Source: an uncultured Bariatricus sp.
Lineage (GTDB): Bacteria > Bacillota > Clostridia > Lachnospirales > Lachnospiraceae
Reading direction: 5' to 3'
NCBI GenBank assembly: GCA_934307065.1
Contig: CAKRCD010000001.1
Coordinates: forward strand, 124,001 to 188,000
Length of the DNA: 64,000 bases
The first letter of the stretch is position 1. Every line of letters begins with the position of its first letter. Shown here one piece after another: positions 45,567 through 55,130 of the stretch. The notes below the pieces were generated by a model, which worked only from the letters and a program-made list of their open reading frames with translations, was not told the DNA's origin and did no database searches. Made by a program: the position numbers and the translations under genes.

Positions 45567-46721
45567 ATGAAGAAAATACTTCATATTCTGCTGCTGTTTT
45601 TTGTTTTCTGGATTTTTTCTATACAGCCTGTAAATGCATCAGATTCTTCCGCTGCTGCACAGGCAGAAGAAAAATGGACGGATTCTTTTCTTGGAAAATC
45701 GGATACAGCAGAGCTTGACCGCCTGCTTGACGAGTTGTTTCCACAAAGTAGTTTATCTTTTCGTAAAATCGTAGAAATGCTGATAAACGAGGATAGTACG
45801 GTTCCTGTAAATGAGATTCTGACTTTTTTGACAGAAAAAATATTTGATGCAATCCATCAGAACCGGACAGCAGTGATTTTTCTGGTGATGGTGTCTTTCG
45901 TATCCGCACTGTTTGCAAATTTTGCGAATGCATTTCACAGCAGGCAGGCAGCCTCTATCGGGTTTTATGTGGTGTATCTGCTGATGATCACGGTCTGCCT
46001 GCGGGCGTTCCGGCTTACCTTAGACGGAATGGAGACAAGCATCAGCCATCTGCTGACTTTTATGCAGATATTTTCTCCACTCTATTTTATCAGCATGGCA
46101 ATTTCCGTGGGAAGTGTTTCTTCCATTGCATTTTATAATCTGGTGATTCTACTGATTTATCTGGTAGAACTGATCATTTCCAGATTACTGCTTCCTTTGG
46201 TACACGTATATCTTACCATGCAGATTCTGAATTTTTTATCGGAAGATGAGGTACTCTCCAAATTTGCAGAATTTATTAAAATGGCGGTAGAGTGGTGCTT
46301 AAAGGCACTTTTTGCAGGGATTACAGGAATCAGTCTGGTGCAGGGCTTGTTGTCACCCGCTATTGATACCGTAAAGCGAAATGCTGTCACGAAAGGAATT
46401 GAAATGATTCCCGGAATTGGTAATATTGCAGGAAGTACCGGAGAAATGCTCATGGGTGCTGCCGTACTGGTAAAAAACGGGATTGGGGCCGCCGGAGCGA
46501 TTCTCGTCCTGGCAATCTGTCTTGTGCCGGTGTTGAATATGGCTGTCGTTACATTGTTGTACAAAGGAGTTGCGGCATTTATCCAGCCTCTTTCCGAAAA
46601 AAGGTTTACCGAAGCAATCAGCAGCATGGGAGAGGGATATCATCTGCTGCTGAAAATAGAAATTGCCACAGCACTGCTTTTTTTGATTACCATTGCGGTT
46701 GCCGTAAAAGTGGCAAGTTAA
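45567..46721 (+). CDS. spoIIIAE: Stage III sporulation protein AE
   Basis: This 384-residue polytopic membrane protein has an N-terminal signal-like helix (ILHILLLFFVFWIFS), an exposed segment of about 80 residues, then about seven helices. Conserved stretches include GITGISLVQGLLSPAIDTVK and GIEMIPGIGNIAGSTGEML. It is thought to form the transmembrane conduit of the feeding-tube apparatus. AGGAGG precedes ATG. Confidence 0.95.
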   Translation: MKKILHILLLFFVFWIFSIQPVNASDSSAAAQAEEKWTDSFLGKSDTAELDRLLDELFPQSSLSFRKIVEMLINEDSTVPVNEILTFLTEKIFDAIHQNRTAVIFLVMVSFVSALFANFANAFHSRQAASIGFYVVYLLMITVCLRAFRLTLDGMETSISHLLTFMQIFSPLYFISMAISVGSVSSIAFYNLVILLIYLVELIISRLLLPLVHVYLTMQILNFLSEDEVLSKFAEFIKMAVEWCLKALFAGITGISLVQGLLSPAIDTVKRNAVTKGIEMIPGIGNIAGSTGEMLMGAAVLVKNGIGAAGAILVLAICLVPVLNMAVVTLLYKGVAAFIQPLSEKRFTEAISSMGEGYHLLLKIEIATALLFLITIAVAVKVAS

Positions 46722-46753
46722 AAGGAAAGACAAACAGACGAGGGAGGACAGCT

Positions 46754-47080
46754 ATGTTTACATATATTTATGACTGGCTATGGAATTTTGTATGCTATAT
46801 GATTCTCATTACTGCACTGCTTCAGGTATTGCCGGAAAATAGCTATCAAAAATACATTCGGTTTTTCAGCAGCCTGATTCTGGTGCTCATACTGGCATCT
46901 CCCATTTTCCGGGTTCTTGGTATGGGAGAAAATTTCAGGCAGCTATATAACAATGCTGAATACCGGCAGATAAAGAAGGACATAGAAGCAAAAGAGAGGT
47001 TTATCAAGGAGCAGGAACAAGATTTTTGGAGTGAGGCGGAATATGAAGATTCTATCGAAATGGATGACGTGGTGGAATGA
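46754..47080 (+). CDS. spoIIIAF: Stage III sporulation protein AF, short form
   Basis: This 108-residue protein has two N-terminal helices (WLWNFVCYMILITALLQVLP and FFSSLILVLILASPIFRVLG), as in SpoIIIAF, and then only about 50 more residues. The Bacillus protein is about 200 residues with a ring-building extracellular domain; most of that domain is missing here. No frameshift is evident: the frame ends in TGA inside the start region of spoIIIAG, overlapping it by 38 nt. GGAGG precedes ATG. Confidence 0.85.
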   Translation: MFTYIYDWLWNFVCYMILITALLQVLPENSYQKYIRFFSSLILVLILASPIFRVLGMGENFRQLYNNAEYRQIKKDIEAKERFIKEQEQDFWSEAEYEDSIEMDDVVE

Positions 47081-47609
47081 GAAAAAAGGGAAAAAAGAAC
47101 AGTGGATAATTCTGTTTATTATTGGATTACTGCTGGTCGTCATTGCCATGCCATCGGGAACAGCTTCCAAAGAGAAAAAGAATACCACAGAAAATACGGA
47201 TAATACCCAGACCCTTTGGAATGACACAAATAATACCGATGAACTTGAACGGAGACTAGAACAGATTTTAGGACAGATGGATGGGGTCGGAAAGGTATCT
47301 GTTATGATTACCCTTGCATCCTCTACCGAAAAAGTGGTAGAAAAGGAACTCCAAAATCGAAGCTCCGTTTCCAAAGATAACGACACAACCGTTACAGAAA
47401 CCTCAGACACCTCAGAGGCGGCTGTATACTCCGATACCAGTGAAGGCTCCACACCTTATGTAAAACAGGAAATCAGTCCGAAAGTACAAGGCGTTCTTGT
47501 GGTGGCAGATGGTGGAGATAATGCAGTAATTGTGGAGAATATCACGGAAGTTGTGCAGGCATTATTTGATGTAGACACGCATAAGATTAGAGTAATGAAA
47601 CATAATTAG
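47043..47609 (+). CDS. spoIIIAG: Stage III sporulation protein AG
   Basis: This 188-residue protein has one membrane helix (about 22-40, WIILFIIGLLLVVIAMPSG). An extracytoplasmic domain follows with ELERRLEQILGQMDGVGKVS and SPKVQGVLVVADGGDN, the ring-building motif region. A low-complexity Thr/Ser/Asp insertion lies at about 110-140. SpoIIIAG forms a large ring between the two membranes. ATG 47043 has GAGG 6 nt upstream; an in-frame GTG at 47031 is less likely. It overlaps spoIIIAF. Confidence 0.94.
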   Translation: MKILSKWMTWWNEKKGKKEQWIILFIIGLLLVVIAMPSGTASKEKKNTTENTDNTQTLWNDTNNTDELERRLEQILGQMDGVGKVSVMITLASSTEKVVEKELQNRSSVSKDNDTTVTETSDTSEAAVYSDTSEGSTPYVKQEISPKVQGVLVVADGGDNAVIVENITEVVQALFDVDTHKIRVMKHN

Positions 47610-47631
47610 AATAAAAAACGGAGGAGAGACA

Positions 47632-48267
47632 GTGAAAAAGCTCTTAAAAAAGAATCAGCTGATTATTACAGCTCTTGCGGTAATGATTGCCGCCGCCGGA
47701 TACTTGAACTATTCGGGAACATTTACCAAAGAGGCTGACAAAGAGACCTCAGCAGGAGGTGATCTTGCCAATGTGGAACTGCTTGATATTTCAGAAGAGG
47801 ATTTAACGGATGCAAACGGAGAAATCGCACAGCTTGACGAAGGAGAAATTCCGGGGGAGGCTGTTCTAACCAGTGGAAATGCCAGTAGTATTGTAGCACA
47901 GGCAAAAATTAACCGAGAACAGATTCGTGCCAAAAACAAAGAAACTCTTCAGTCTATCATTGATGATGCAAATTTGGGAGAAAGCCAGAAAGCAGAAGCT
48001 GTGCAGAAAATGGTAGAGATGACCGACATTGCAGAAAAAGAAGTAGTCATTGAAAATTTACTTGCGAGCAAAGGATTTTCCGATGCAGTTGTCAGTCTTA
48101 CTGAAGATTCAGCAGATATTATTGTAAACGGTTCTGAACTGTCAGAAGCCAAGAGAGCACAGATAGAAGATATTGTCGTAAGAAAGGCGGACATTGCTGC
48201 TTCGAACATTGTCATTACACCAATACATAGTCAAAGTCAGGAAACTCAGGAAAATACTGAAAAATGA
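47632..48267 (+). CDS. spoIIIAH: Stage III sporulation protein AH
   Basis: This 211-residue protein has an N-terminal helix (about 7-22), a long linker, and an extracytoplasmic ring-building domain (about 95-200) with LGESQKAEAVQKMVEMTDIA and LLASKGFSDAVVSLTEDSAD. In Bacillus it binds SpoIIQ across the septum to form the channel. The start is a GTG at 47632 with GGAGGAGA upstream. Last gene of the operon. Confidence 0.95.
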   Translation: MKKLLKKNQLIITALAVMIAAAGYLNYSGTFTKEADKETSAGGDLANVELLDISEEDLTDANGEIAQLDEGEIPGEAVLTSGNASSIVAQAKINREQIRAKNKETLQSIIDDANLGESQKAEAVQKMVEMTDIAEKEVVIENLLASKGFSDAVVSLTEDSADIIVNGSELSEAKRAQIEDIVVRKADIAASNIVITPIHSQSQETQENTEK

Positions 48268-48297
48268 TTGCAGACTGACCAGAATCTATGGTAAACT
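48268..48297 (+). promoter_or_regulatory. Possible promoter of prfC
   Basis: TTGCAG (48268-48273), 18-bp spacer, TAAACT (48292-48297). Moderate match, placed about 60 nt before prfC. Confidence 0.4.
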
Positions 48298-48355
48298 TAA
48301 GAGATGTTAAGAAATAGTAAATTTAAGAGATAGTGAATAAAAGTAGGAGTAAGTT

Positions 48356-49948
48356 ATGTCGAATTTTACGAATGAAATAAAAAAGAGAAGAACATTTGCA
48401 ATTATATCCCATCCTGATGCAGGTAAAACTACACTGACGGAGAAATTTCTGTTGTATGGAGGTGCGATCAATCAGGCCGGTTCGGTAAAGGGAAAGGCAA
48501 CTGCAAAGCATGCAGTATCCGACTGGATGGAAATTGAAAAGGAACGTGGTATTTCTGTTACTTCCTCTGTTCTTCAGTTTGAATACGGTGGATATTGTAT
48601 CAATATTCTGGATACACCGGGACATCAGGATTTCTCGGAAGATACCTACCGTACACTGATGGCTGCCGATTCTGCTGTGATGGTAATTGATGGTTCCAAA
48701 GGTGTCGAGGCACAAACGAGGAAATTGTTTAAAGTATGTGTCATGCGTCATATTCCGATTTTTACTTTTATTAATAAGATGGACCGTGAAGCAATGGATA
48801 CGTTTGAACTGTTGGATGATATTGAGAAAGAACTGGGAATTGCAACCTGTCCGGTAAATTGGCCGATTGGTTCCGGCAAAGAATTCCGTGGAGTATTTGA
48901 CCGGAATACAGAAGAACTGGAAATTTTCTCAGATACCAAAAAGGGAACTGCCATGGGAGCCGTACAGAAAGTTTCCATCCACAGTAACGAAGCAAAAGAA
49001 ATTGTAACTCCGGAGCAGTATGCGCAGCTGGAAGAAGAAATCGAATTATTAGATGGTGCCAGCGCAGAATTCGACCAGGAGCTGGTAAATAAAGGAGAAT
49101 TGTCACCGGTATTTTTCGGTTCTGCACTTACCAACTTTGGTGTAGAGACCTTCCTTCGGCATTTCCTTAAGATGACAACCTCTCCGCTTCCGAGAATGTC
49201 AGATAAGGGTGAAATTGACCCAATGAAAGAAGAAGATTTTTCTGCTTTTGTTTTCAAAATTCAGGCAAATATGAATAGGGCTCACAGGGACAGAATTGCC
49301 TTTATGCGAATCTGTTCCGGTGAGTTTCAGGCTGGCATGGAAGCCTTTCATATTCAAGGCAATAAAAAGGTTCGCCTGTCGCAGCCACAGCAAATGATGG
49401 CAAGCGAGCGAAAGATGATTGACAAGGCTTATGGCGGAGATATTATCGGTATCTTTGATCCGGGCATTTTCTCTATCGGTGATACATTAACCAATTCACC
49501 TGAAAAATTTTCTTACGAAGGCATCCCTACCTTTGCACCGGAGCATTTTGCGAGAGTGCGTCAGGTAGATACCATGAAGCGGAAACAGTTTATCAAGGGA
49601 ATTAACCAGATTGCACAGGAAGGTGCGATTCAGATTTTCCAGGAATTTAATACAGGTATGGAAGAAATTATTGTCGGCGTAGTTGGTGTGCTCCAGTTTG
49701 ATGTGCTGAAATATCGTCTGGAAAATGAATATAACGTAGAAATCCGAATGGATTCTCTCCCATATGAGCATATCCGCTGGATTGAAAATGAAGAGCCGGA
49801 GATGGACAAGATTATTGGAACATCCGATATGAAGAAAATCAAAGATTTAAAGGACAGACCACTTTTGTTATTTGTAAACAGTTGGAGTATCCGTATGGTG
49901 CAGGAGCGAAACGAATGGCTGAAGCTGTCTGAATTTGGGCGTTCTTAA
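48356..49948 (+). CDS. prfC: Peptide chain release factor 3 (RF3)
   Basis: This 530-residue translational GTPase recycles RF1/RF2 after termination. The G domain has AIISHPDAGKTTLTEKFL, DWMEIEKERGISVTSSV, DTPGHQDFSEDTYRTL and FINKMDRE. RF3-type beta-barrel domains (about 290-390) and a C-terminal domain with QFDVLKYRLENEYNVEIRMD follow. AGGAGTAAGTT precedes ATG. It stands alone between the spoIIIA operon and gls24; Bacillus subtilis has accB-accC at this place. Confidence 0.96.
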   Translation: MSNFTNEIKKRRTFAIISHPDAGKTTLTEKFLLYGGAINQAGSVKGKATAKHAVSDWMEIEKERGISVTSSVLQFEYGGYCINILDTPGHQDFSEDTYRTLMAADSAVMVIDGSKGVEAQTRKLFKVCVMRHIPIFTFINKMDREAMDTFELLDDIEKELGIATCPVNWPIGSGKEFRGVFDRNTEELEIFSDTKKGTAMGAVQKVSIHSNEAKEIVTPEQYAQLEEEIELLDGASAEFDQELVNKGELSPVFFGSALTNFGVETFLRHFLKMTTSPLPRMSDKGEIDPMKEEDFSAFVFKIQANMNRAHRDRIAFMRICSGEFQAGMEAFHIQGNKKVRLSQPQQMMASERKMIDKAYGGDIIGIFDPGIFSIGDTLTNSPEKFSYEGIPTFAPEHFARVRQVDTMKRKQFIKGINQIAQEGAIQIFQEFNTGMEEIIVGVVGVLQFDVLKYRLENEYNVEIRMDSLPYEHIRWIENEEPEMDKIIGTSDMKKIKDLKDRPLLLFVNSWSIRMVQERNEWLKLSEFGRS

Positions 49949-50072
49949 AAGATGTATGCACAATTTGCTTCCAAAGCAGAGAAAATTGTGATACACTATG
50001 AGATATGATAGTCAAAAGTAAATGCTAAGAACTATGCTCCGGCTTCATGCCGGCAGTGTGAGGAGGATTAAG

Positions 50073-50456
50073 ATGAGCAGAGAAGAAAGAAACACATATA
50101 AAATCGAATATAATGGAAATTTAGGTGAAGTTCAGATTGCGGATGAAGTGGTAGCCATTATTGCAGGAATCGCAGCAATGGAAGTAGACGGAGTATCCTC
50201 TATGGCGGGCAATGCAACAAGAGAATTAATCGGCAAGCTTGGAATGAAGACACTTTCCAAAGGTGTGAAGGTAGATGTACTGGAAGGAATTGTGACTGTT
50301 ACACTTGCACTTAATTTGAAGTTTGGAAGCAATATCAAAGAAACAACGATGGCTGTTCAGGAAAAAGTAAAAGGTGCCATTGAAAACATGACTGGTCTTA
50401 CAGTTGCGGATGTTAATATCCGTGTTGCAGGTGTAGAAATGCCGGTAGAAGAATAA
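50073..50456 (+). CDS. yqhY: Asp23/Gls24 family envelope stress response protein (YqhY)
   Basis: This 127-residue protein has the family segments VVAIIAGIAAMEVDGVSSMA, LNLKFGSNIKETTMAVQEKV and VNIRVAGVEM. Family members are cell-envelope or fatty-acid-synthesis associated; the YqhY type always lies next to nusB. ATG 50073 follows AGGAGG by 6 nt. A small CCGGC/GCCGG hairpin (about 50039-50053) lies just before that site. It begins the operon that runs to recN. Confidence 0.92.
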   Translation: MSREERNTYKIEYNGNLGEVQIADEVVAIIAGIAAMEVDGVSSMAGNATRELIGKLGMKTLSKGVKVDVLEGIVTVTLALNLKFGSNIKETTMAVQEKVKGAIENMTGLTVADVNIRVAGVEMPVEE

Positions 50457-50474
50457 AACAATTGGAGACAGGAC

Positions 50475-50870
50475 ATGGGAAGAAGCGAACTTAGAGAACA
50501 TATTTTTAAAATGATCTTCGGATTAGAATTCAGTGAAAATGAACAGATTGACGAACAACTGGAGTTATATCTTGACCAGTTAGTAGATGTACGGGAAAAA
50601 GACCATGATTATATGCTTGCAAAAACAAAAGGAATTGCTGAAAAAGTAGACGAAATCGACCAGATTATCAACGAAAACACAACCGGATGGAAGACAAGCC
50701 GTATGAATAAAGTTGATTTGTCTATTTTGCGCCTTGCAGTATATGAGATGAAGTGGGATGAGGATGTGCCGGTAAAGGTTGCCATCAATGAGGCAGTAGA
50801 ACTGGCGAAACGCTTTTCAGGCGAGGAAGGTCCTGCCTTTATCAATGGAGTACTGGGAAAGATTGCATAA
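50475..50870 (+). CDS. nusB: Transcription antitermination protein NusB
   Basis: This 131-residue all-helical RNA-binding protein pairs with S10 (NusE) at boxA during rRNA antitermination. Seen: GRSELREHIFKMIFGLEF at the N-terminus and the C-terminal PVKVAINEAVELAKRFSGEE plus AFINGVLGKIA. It lies 18 nt after yqhY. The usual neighbour folD is missing; xseA follows directly. Confidence 0.96.
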   Translation: MGRSELREHIFKMIFGLEFSENEQIDEQLELYLDQLVDVREKDHDYMLAKTKGIAEKVDEIDQIINENTTGWKTSRMNKVDLSILRLAVYEMKWDEDVPVKVAINEAVELAKRFSGEEGPAFINGVLGKIA

Positions 50871-50896
50871 CATTTTGTCAGTAGTCAGGAGAAATT

Positions 50897-52126
50897 ATGC
50901 GTAATGTATATACGGTAAAGCAAGTCAATGCATATGTAAAAAATATGTTTGCGCAGGACTTTATGCTGAATCGAATTTATGTAAAAGGGGAAGTGTCGAA
51001 TTTAAAATACCACACTTCCGGACATATATATTTTTCCTTGAAAGATGAGTCCGGTACGATTGCCTGCGTTATGTTTGCCGGGCAGCGTGGCGGGCTTTCT
51101 TTTCGTATGCAGGAAGGTCAGCAGGTCATTGCATTGGGAAGCATCACTGTATACGAAAGAGACGGGAAATATCAGCTATATGCAAAAGAAATTGTATTGG
51201 ACGGAGCCGGTCTTCTCTATGAGAAGTTTCAAGCACTAAAAAATGAACTGGAAGAAATGGGCATGTTTGCACAGGAATATAAGCAGCCCATTCCACCCTA
51301 TCCTAAAAAAATCGGTGTTGTGACAGCTCCTACCGGAGCGGCAATCCGGGATATTATCAACATTACCTCAAGGCGGAATCCATACGTGCAGTTGATTCTG
51401 TATCCTGCACTGGTGCAGGGTGAAGGGGCAGCGCAAAGCATTGTGGAAGGGATTCATGCACTGGAAAAACAGAAGGTAGATGTAATGATCGTGGGACGTG
51501 GCGGTGGTTCTATAGAAGACTTATGGGCATTTAATGAAGAGATTGTGGCAAGAGCCGTGTTTGAATGCCAGGTTCCGGTTATTTCTGCTGTCGGGCATGA
51601 AACGGATACCACAATTATTGATTATGTTGCTGATATGCGTGCACCCACACCATCTGCTGCGGCTGAACTGGCAGTACCAGAATTTCAAAGCTTACAGGTA
51701 CAGATTACGGAATATGGAATCCGTCTGCAGCGCCTCATGCGTCAGTGCCTGAATTTGGAGCGTATGCGATATGAGAAATATCGAAACACATTCCAATATT
51801 TAAGTCCGGAACGGATGATTGCGGATTACCGTCAGCGTACTATGAATTTAGAAGAGAAGCTTCATTCTTTTATGCATCAGGTACTTCAGTCCAAACGACA
51901 GGAACTTGCAATACGGATTGAACAGATGAAGCGGATTTCTCCATTGGACAAGCTGAATCAGGGTTATGCGTTTGTTGAAACACTGGAGAAGAAGACCATT
52001 CAAAGCGTAGAAGATGTAAAGCTTCATGACAAGATTAAAATATTTGTGCCGGACGGACATCTGATTGCAGAAATAGAAGAAATCCAAAAGGAGGCTCCTT
52101 ATGGAAGAAATGAAGAAGGAATCTAA
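50897..52126 (+). CDS. xseA: Exodeoxyribonuclease VII large subunit
   Basis: This 409-residue subunit cuts single-stranded DNA from both ends. An N-terminal OB domain has VKGEVSNLKYHTSGHIYFSL, then IGVVTAPTGAAIRDI, DVMIVGRGGGSIEDLW and AVGHETDTTIIDYVADMRAP. A C-terminal coiled-coil region follows. AGGAGAAATT precedes ATG. Its end overlaps xseB by 26 nt. Confidence 0.96.
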   Translation: MRNVYTVKQVNAYVKNMFAQDFMLNRIYVKGEVSNLKYHTSGHIYFSLKDESGTIACVMFAGQRGGLSFRMQEGQQVIALGSITVYERDGKYQLYAKEIVLDGAGLLYEKFQALKNELEEMGMFAQEYKQPIPPYPKKIGVVTAPTGAAIRDIINITSRRNPYVQLILYPALVQGEGAAQSIVEGIHALEKQKVDVMIVGRGGGSIEDLWAFNEEIVARAVFECQVPVISAVGHETDTTIIDYVADMRAPTPSAAAELAVPEFQSLQVQITEYGIRLQRLMRQCLNLERMRYEKYRNTFQYLSPERMIADYRQRTMNLEEKLHSFMHQVLQSKRQELAIRIEQMKRISPLDKLNQGYAFVETLEKKTIQSVEDVKLHDKIKIFVPDGHLIAEIEEIQKEAPYGRNEEGI

Positions 52127-52352
52127 TAAAGAAGTAAATGAAGAAATGAACGAAAACGTGTCTTTGGAAGAATTATTTCAAAAATTGGATTCCATTGTAG
52201 AAAAAATGGAAACAGGAAAACCTGCCCTTGATGAATCCTTTCATTTATATCAAGAGGGCATGGAGTTACTGAAACAGTGTAATTCGAAAATAGATTTTGT
52301 GGAGAAACAGGTATTGATTTTGGAAAAGAATGGTGAATTACATGAATTTTAA
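52101..52352 (+). CDS. xseB: Exodeoxyribonuclease VII small subunit
   Basis: This 83-residue, acidic, helical protein has SLEELFQKLDSIVEKMETGK and LDESFHLYQEGMELLKQCN, the XseB pattern; several copies coat each XseA. The start overlaps the xseA end, with AAAGGAGG 6 nt before ATG. Confidence 0.95.
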   Translation: MEEMKKESNKEVNEEMNENVSLEELFQKLDSIVEKMETGKPALDESFHLYQEGMELLKQCNSKIDFVEKQVLILEKNGELHEF

Positions 52353-53232
52353 ATTGGAATTAGAACAAAGAACAAAAGAAATCGAACAAATTCTTATGAG
52401 GTATCTTCCGCAGGCAGAAGGACACCAGCATCAGATTATGGAAGCTATGAATTACAGTATTACTGCCGGTGGGAAACGGCTTCGCCCTATGCTGATGAAG
52501 GAGACTTATCAACTGTTCGGAGGAAACAGTCAAGTTATTGAACCGTTCATGGCAGCCATGGAAATGATTCATACTTATTCACTTGTACATGACGATTTGC
52601 CTGCCATGGATGATGACGAATACCGCCGCGGGAAAAAGACAACCCATGTGGTTTATGGAGAGGCAATGGGAATCTTAGCAGGAGACGCATTATTAAACTA
52701 TGCCTTTGAGACAGCAGTAAAAGCGTTTGAGATGGCTCCTAAACAGAGCCTGACCATCGGGAAAGCCCTTGGTATTCTGGCAGGAAAAGCCGGTATTTAT
52801 GGTATGATCGGCGGACAGGTTGTAGATGTGCTTGCCACAGGAAAACCACTTTCCAGAGAAGAACTGGATTTCATCTATGAACTGAAAACCGGTGCCTTAA
52901 TTAAAGCATCTATGATGATTGGCGCAGTACTTGCCGGTGCTTCTGATGCGGATATCAGTAAAGTAGAACAGATTGCATCCGATGTAGGACTTGCTTTCCA
53001 GATTCAGGATGATATCCTGGATGTTACAAGCACCACGGAAGAACTTGGGAAACCGGTCAAAAGTGATGAAAAAAATGAAAAGACGACTTATGTAACTTTA
53101 CGTGGTCTGGAGCAGTCCGAGAAAGACGTTACCAGAATCTCCGGAGAAGCCATTCGTCTGTTGGATGAAATAGATGTAAAAAATCCTTTCCTGGAATTAT
53201 TGATTCGTGAATTGATACATAGGAAAAAGTAA
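52342..53232 (+). CDS. ispA: Polyprenyl synthetase (geranylgeranyl/farnesyl diphosphate synthase)
   Basis: This 296-residue all-helical prenyltransferase joins IPP units to allylic diphosphates. First aspartate-rich motif in HDDLPAMDDDEYRRGK, second in QIQDDILDV, plus GGKRLRPML. ATG 52342 is chosen by similarity of the MNFKLELEQR start to relatives; ATG 52330 is also in frame. Both sit inside the xseB end and have weak ribosome sites, so translation is probably coupled. dxs follows 12 nt later, tying it to the MEP pathway. Confidence 0.94.
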   Translation: MNFKLELEQRTKEIEQILMRYLPQAEGHQHQIMEAMNYSITAGGKRLRPMLMKETYQLFGGNSQVIEPFMAAMEMIHTYSLVHDDLPAMDDDEYRRGKKTTHVVYGEAMGILAGDALLNYAFETAVKAFEMAPKQSLTIGKALGILAGKAGIYGMIGGQVVDVLATGKPLSREELDFIYELKTGALIKASMMIGAVLAGASDADISKVEQIASDVGLAFQIQDDILDVTSTTEELGKPVKSDEKNEKTTYVTLRGLEQSEKDVTRISGEAIRLLDEIDVKNPFLELLIRELIHRKK

Positions 53233-53244
53233 CGAGGTGAAAAG

Positions 53245-55128
53245 ATGTATCTGGAACGCATAAATGAGCCAAATGATGTACAAAAGCTGAATATAGATGA
53301 ATTGGAAGTACTTGCAGAAGAAATCCGCAGTTTTCTGATAGAAAAAGTCAGCAAAACCGGAGGCCATCTGGCCTCCAATCTTGGAGTGGTGGAACTGACG
53401 ATCGCAATGCATCTGAATTACAATCTTCCAAAGGATAAAATCATTTGGGATGTGGGACATCAGTCCTATACCCATAAGCTTCTTACCGGAAGAAGAAATG
53501 GGTTTGACGAGTTGCGGAAATATGGCGGCATGAGCGGCTTCCCAAAACGAAAAGAGAGTGCATGTGATGCCTTTGATACAGGACACAGTTCCACCTCTAT
53601 CTCTGCAGGTCTTGGATATGTGTGTGCCCGTGATATTCAAAAAGAAGATTATCAGGTGGTATCTGTCATTGGAGATGGTTCACTCACAGGCGGCATGGCC
53701 TATGAAGCGTTAAACAATGCTGCAAATCTGAAATCCAATTTTGTAATTATATTAAATGATAACAAGATGTCAATTTCCAAGAATGTAGGCGGCATGTCAA
53801 AATATTTGGATACGCTCCGAACAGCACCGGCATACAGTGACTTAAAAAATGCAGTTGAGGTTGCAATCAGCAGTATTCCGGTCAAAGGGGATGCTGTGGT
53901 TGAACGGATCAAAAAGACCAAGAGCAGTATCAAACAATTATTTGTACCAGGCATGTTCTTTGAAGACATGGGAATCAAATATTTAGGTCCGGTGGACGGT
54001 CATGATATCCGTGCTTTAAATCGGGCATTTAAGGACGCAAAACGTGTTAATGGACCTGTTTTACTTCATGTACTTACCACGAAAGGCAAAGGGTATGTTC
54101 CTGCCGAGGACGATCCATCCAAGTTCCATGGAACAGGACCTTATATTATAGAAACCGGAGAAGCTTTAGGAAAAGATGGAAAAGATTCCAACACCGATGT
54201 GTTTTCCAAGGTTATGCTGGACCTTGGACAGAAGGATGACAAACTGGTTGCAATTACGGCTGCCATGGAAGACGGAACCGGTTTATCTGCGTTTCATAAG
54301 CGTTTTCCGAACCGCTTCTTTGATGTAGGAATTGCGGAGGAACACGCAGTTACCTTTGCAGCCGGACTTGCGGCAGGTGGTATGCATCCTGTATTTGCAG
54401 TGTATTCTTCCTTCCTGCAGAGAGGCTTTGACCAGATGATACATGATGTCTGTCTCCAAAATCTTCCGGTTGTATTTGCCATTGACCGGGCAGGACTGGT
54501 CGGAAGTGATGGCGAAACCCATCAGGGGGTATTTGATTTGTCCTATCTTTCTATGATTCCAAATATGACAGTCATGGCTCCGAAGAATAAATGGGAACTG
54601 GCAGATATGATCCGTTTTGCAGTGAAGCTTGGAACACCGGTGGCACTCCGTTATTCGAGAGGAACTGCTTATGAAGGATTTCGTGAATACCGTGAGCCGA
54701 TTGTATTTGGAAAGAGCGAAGTGATTTACGAAGAAGACAGTATCGCACTCTTATGCGTAGGAAGTATGTTTGAGAGTGGAGTGGCAGTGCGGGAAAAACT
54801 CCTTGCAATGGGTTACCACTGTTCGCTTGTCAATGCAAGATTTGTAAAACCAATTGATGAAGAATTATTGACAGAACTAGCTAAGAAACATACGCTGGTT
54901 GTTACAATAGAAGAAAATGTACGTACCGGAGGATATGGTAATAAAGTACAGGAATTTGTCTCAGATTACCTATTGCCACTTCAGACACTTACAATTGCAC
55001 TTCCGGATGAATATGTAGAGCATGGCAATGTAAATGTTCTGCGAAAAGAAGTAAAAATGGATGTGGATACGATCACGGAACGGATTGTGGCTGCATTTAC
55101 CCATGAAGAACCGAAAAAGGAAAGTTAA
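53245..55128 (+). CDS. dxs: 1-deoxy-D-xylulose-5-phosphate synthase
   Basis: This 627-residue thiamine-diphosphate enzyme makes DXP from pyruvate and glyceraldehyde 3-phosphate, the first MEP-pathway step. Seen: VGHQSYTHKLLTGR, GDGSLTGGMAYEALNNA (ThDP/Mg motif), VGIAEEHAVTFAAGLA with the catalytic Glu, and the transketolase C-terminal domain. GAGGTG precedes ATG. Confidence 0.97.
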   Translation: MYLERINEPNDVQKLNIDELEVLAEEIRSFLIEKVSKTGGHLASNLGVVELTIAMHLNYNLPKDKIIWDVGHQSYTHKLLTGRRNGFDELRKYGGMSGFPKRKESACDAFDTGHSSTSISAGLGYVCARDIQKEDYQVVSVIGDGSLTGGMAYEALNNAANLKSNFVIILNDNKMSISKNVGGMSKYLDTLRTAPAYSDLKNAVEVAISSIPVKGDAVVERIKKTKSSIKQLFVPGMFFEDMGIKYLGPVDGHDIRALNRAFKDAKRVNGPVLLHVLTTKGKGYVPAEDDPSKFHGTGPYIIETGEALGKDGKDSNTDVFSKVMLDLGQKDDKLVAITAAMEDGTGLSAFHKRFPNRFFDVGIAEEHAVTFAAGLAAGGMHPVFAVYSSFLQRGFDQMIHDVCLQNLPVVFAIDRAGLVGSDGETHQGVFDLSYLSMIPNMTVMAPKNKWELADMIRFAVKLGTPVALRYSRGTAYEGFREYREPIVFGKSEVIYEEDSIALLCVGSMFESGVAVREKLLAMGYHCSLVNARFVKPIDEELLTELAKKHTLVVTIEENVRTGGYGNKVQEFVSDYLLPLQTLTIALPDEYVEHGNVNVLRKEVKMDVDTITERIVAAFTHEEPKKES

Positions 55129-55130
55129 CT

